Part shown: piece after piece, positions 61,573-64,000 of the stretch
Numbering within the stretch: the stretch's first letter is position 1
How the letters are laid out: every line of letters begins with the position of its first letter
DNA from: Streptomyces sp. AC558_RSS880
GTDB lineage: Bacteria > Actinomycetota > Actinomycetes > Streptomycetales > Streptomycetaceae
Direction of reading: 5' to 3'
Length of the DNA: 64,000 bases
Assembly: GCF_019049255.1 (NCBI RefSeq)
Contig: NZ_JAGMUJ010000033.1
Span: 62,001 to 126,000 of the forward strand
Program-made: the position numbers and the translations under genes
Notes under the pieces: model-generated
The model's database searches: none
What the model saw: the letters and a program-made list of their open reading frames with translations, nothing else
Told to the model about the DNA's origin: nothing

Positions 61573-64000
61573 TTGGCGGTGTCCGCCACGAGCCGCTCGA
61601 CGGCGTCGACGGCCTCACCGACGGCGGCGGGGTTCTGGCCGCCGCCCTGGGCGACGTCCGGCTTGCCGCCACCGCCGCCGCCGAGGGCCTTGGCGGCGGT
61701 GCGCACCAGGTCACCGGCCTTGAGGCCGCGCTCGCGGGCGGCCTCGTTGGTGGCGATGACCGTCAGCGGCTTGCCGTTGTTCACGGTGAACAGGGCGACG
61801 ACCACGGCCCGGCCGCCCTGGATGCGGCCCCGCACGTCCAGGACCAGCTTGCGCAGGTCGTCCGGCGTGGTGCCGTCGGGGACCTGACCGGTGACGAGGG
61901 CGATGCCGTGGACGTCCTTGGCGGACTCGGCGAGACCGGCGGCGGCCTGGAGCACCTTCTCGGCGCGGAACTTCTCGATCTCCTTCTCGGCGTCCTTGAG
62001 CTTGCCGAGCATGGCGGAGACCTTCTCCGGAAGCTCCTCCGGACGGCCCTTGATCAGCTCCTGGAGCTGGGCGACGACCGTGTGCTCACGGGCGAGGAAG
62101 TTGTAGGCGTCCACGCCGACCAGGGCCTCGATACGGCGCACACCGGAGCCGATGGACGACTCGCCGAGCAGCTTCACCAGACCCAGCTGGGCGGTGTTGT
62201 GCACGTGGGTGCCGCCGCACAGCTCCTTGGAGAAGTCGCCGATGGTGACGACGCGCACGCGCTCGCCGTACTTCTCGCCGAACTCGGCGATGGCGCCCTG
62301 CTTCTTGGCCTCGTCGATGCCCATGACGTCGGCGCGCACGTCGAGGTCGCGGGCGAGCACCTCGTTGATCTTCTGCTCGACGTCGGTCATCACGGCCGTC
62401 GGTACGGCGGACGGGGAGCCGAAGTCGAAGCGGAAGCGGCCGGGCTGGTTCTCGGAGCCGGCCTGGGCGGCCGTCGGGCCGAGGGCGTCGCGCAGCGCCT
62501 GGTGGGTGAGGTGGGTGGCCGAGTGGGCGCGGGCGATGGCCGTACGGCGGCGGCCGTCGATGGAGGCGTGGGCCTTGGCACCGACGGTGACCTCGCCGAC
62601 CTGGACGACGCCCTTGTGGACGTACACGCCCGGCACCGGCTTCTGGCAGTCGCGGATCTCGATGACGGCGCCGGTGTCGACCTTGATGCGGCCGGTGTCG
62701 CCGATCTGGCCACCGCCCTCGGCGTAGAACGGGGTGCGGTCGAGGACGATCTCGACCTCGTCGCCCTCGGTGGCGGCCGGCGAGGAGACGCCGTCGACGA
62801 GGATGCCGACGACCGTCGACTCGCCCTCGGTGTCGGTGTAGCCGATGAAGTCGGTGGCCCCGGCCCGGTCGGCGATCGCGCGGTAGGCGCCGAGGTCGGC
62901 GTGACCGGTCTTCTTGGCCTGGGCGTCGGCCTTGGCGCGCTCCCGCTGCTCCTTCATCAGGCGGCGGAAGCCGTCCTCGTCCACGGAGAGGCCCTGCTCG
63001 GCGGCCATCTCCAGGGTGAGGTCGATCGGGAAGCCCCAGGTGTCGTGGAGCAGGAAGGCCTTGTCGCCGGCGAGGACCGTGCCGCCGGCGGCCTTGGTGT
63101 CGCTGACCGCGGTGTCGAGGATGTTGGTGCCGGCCTTCAGCGTCTTGAGGAAGGCGTTCTCCTCGGCGAGGGCGACCTTCTCGATGCGCTCGCGGTCGGT
63201 GATCAGCTCGGGGTACTGCTGCCCCATCATGCCGATCACGACGTCGACCAGGTCCTTGACGACCGGACCGGTGGCGCCGAGCAGGCGCATGTTGCGGATG
63301 GCGCGGCGCATGATGCGGCGCAGCACGTAGCCGCGGCCCTCGTTGCCGGGGGTGACGCCGTCGCCGATGAGCATCACGGAGGTGCGCATGTGGTCGGTGA
63401 CCACGCGGAGCGAGACGTCCGAGGCGTGGGCGTCGCCGTAGGCCACGCCGGTCAGCTCGGTGGCCTTGTTGATGACGGCCATGGAGGTGTCGATCTCGTA
63501 CATGTTCTGCACGCCCTGCAGAATCATGGCGAGCCGCTCCAGGCCGAGGCCCGTGTCGATGTTCTGGCTCGGCAGGTCACCGAGGATCGGGTAGTCCTTG
63601 CCCGGACCCTCGCCCCGCTCGTACTGCATGAAGACGAGGTTCCAGATCTCCACGTACCGCTCGTCGTTGACGGCGGGGCCGCCCTCGACGCCGAACTCGG
63701 GGCCGCGGTCGTAGTTGATCTCGGAGCAGGGGCCGCAGGGGCCGGGGACGCCCATGTCCCAGTAGTTGTCCTTCTTGCCCAGGCGCTGGATGCGCTCGGA
63801 CGGGACACCCACGACGTCGTGCCAGATGCGCTCGGCCTCGTCGTCGTCCTGGTAGACGGTGATCCACAGGCGCTCGGGGTCGAGGCCGTAACCGCCCTCG
63901 TCCTGGGAGCTGGTGAGCAGCTCCCAGGCGTACTTGATGGCGCCTTCCTTGAAGTAGTCGCCGAAGGAGAAGTTGCCGCACATCTGGAAGAACGTGCCGT
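61569..64000 (-). CDS. alaS: Alanyl-tRNA synthetase, C-terminal part (5' end outside window)
   Basis: About 810 residues are visible; the N-terminus lies beyond 64000, since the frame stays open through GTFFQMCGNFSFGDYFKEGA. The class-II catalytic core is followed by the editing domain with HSATHLTHQAL and CGGTHVHNTAQLG (zinc His/Cys ligands) and the C-terminal DHHA1/C-Ala domain with GGGGGGKPDVAQGGG. It charges tRNA-Ala and edits Ser/Gly mischarging. Confidence 0.97.
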   Translation of the reverse strand, partial: GTFFQMCGNFSFGDYFKEGAIKYAWELLTSSQDEGGYGLDPERLWITVYQDDDEAERIWHDVVGVPSERIQRLGKKDNYWDMGVPGPCGPCSEINYDRGPEFGVEGGPAVNDERYVEIWNLVFMQYERGEGPGKDYPILGDLPSQNIDTGLGLERLAMILQGVQNMYEIDTSMAVINKATELTGVAYGDAHASDVSLRVVTDHMRTSVMLIGDGVTPGNEGRGYVLRRIMRRAIRNMRLLGATGPVVKDLVDVVIGMMGQQYPELITDRERIEKVALAEENAFLKTLKAGTNILDTAVSDTKAAGGTVLAGDKAFLLHDTWGFPIDLTLEMAAEQGLSVDEDGFRRLMKEQRERAKADAQAKKTGHADLGAYRAIADRAGATDFIGYTDTEGESTVVGILVDGVSSPAATEGDEVEIVLDRTPFYAEGGGQIGDTGRIKVDTGAVIEIRDCQKPVPGVYVHKGVVQVGEVTVGAKAHASIDGRRRTAIARAHSATHLTHQALRDALGPTAAQAGSENQPGRFRFDFGSPSAVPTAVMTDVEQKINEVLARDLDVRADVMGIDEAKKQGAIAEFGEKYGERVRVVTIGDFSKELCGGTHVHNTAQLGLVKLLGESSIGSGVRRIEALVGVDAYNFLAREHTVVAQLQELIKGRPEELPEKVSAMLGKLKDAEKEIEKFRAEKVLQAAAGLAESAKDVHGIALVTGQVPDGTTPDDLRKLVLDVRGRIQGGRAVVVALFTVNNGKPLTVIATNEAARERGLKAGDLVRTAAKALGGGGGGKPDVAQGGGQNPAAVGEAVDAVERLVADTAK

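Overview
The window is about 72% G+C with GC-rich third positions, GTG and TTG starts, and bldD and sIHF in a pyr/aro/alaS neighbourhood. This is core chromosome of a Streptomyces species. From memory, the gene order follows the S. coelicolor region from the CbxX-type ATPase through metK, bldD and alaS; I could not run an alignment. Coding is almost continuous. I found no rRNA, tRNA, CRISPR array, insertion sequence or prophage.

1-11.5 kb: the 3' part of a CbxX/CfqX-type AAA ATPase, then a two-gene CNNM/CorC-type membrane protein pair. Next is a long leftward transcription unit: ribE-ribM-ribBA-ribH followed by hisE-hisG and a small PH-domain membrane protein. An FMN riboswitch heads this unit. 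A secreted GH18 chitinase runs divergently from it, with tandem direct repeats over its promoter.

11.5-24 kb: accessory metabolism. There is a ROK repressor divergent from an MFS exporter with an operator-like palindrome between them, then a hotdog thioesterase, an NCS2 uracil/xanthine permease, a secreted GH6 cellulase, a DUF5995-like protein and an amino-acid module. The module holds a flavin amine oxidase, an amide hydrolase of the nitrilase superfamily, an MFS protein, an Lrp/AsnC regulator and an APC permease. Both intergenic regions that would drive the module carry repeated, roughly helically phased CGTTGCG motifs.

24-42 kb: housekeeping genes. These are guaB1, a SorC-type regulator, rpe, an MMPL transporter, rsmB, fmt, a small HTH protein, priA (helicase motifs degenerate), metK, coaBC, rpoZ, gmk and the nucleoid protein sIHF. 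A likely relic of a secreted guanyl-specific ribonuclease lies between guaB1 and the SorC-type gene.

40.6-50.6 kb: one leftward pyrimidine operon, pyrR-pyrB-pyrC-(PH-like membrane protein)-carA-carB-pyrD-pyrF. A PyrR-binding-like stem-loop sits just before the pyrR Shine-Dalgarno sequence. A tetraloop hairpin that could switch with the pyrD ribosome-binding site sits between carB and pyrD.

50.8-64 kb: bldD, divergent from pyrR, with an operator-like inverted repeat in front. Then nusB, efp, an M24 peptidase homologue lacking several metal ligands, a proline-rich P-loop protein, the shikimate genes aroB-aroK-aroC and aroE, a small membrane protein with three SGADxLGxYAP repeats, mltG, ruvX and the 3' part of alaS, which runs off the window.

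The most interesting items are the CGTTGCG array and its amino-acid module, the carB-pyrD hairpin, the ligand-poor M24 protein, the SGADxLGxYAP repeat protein, the ribonuclease relic and the dispersed palindromic repeats.
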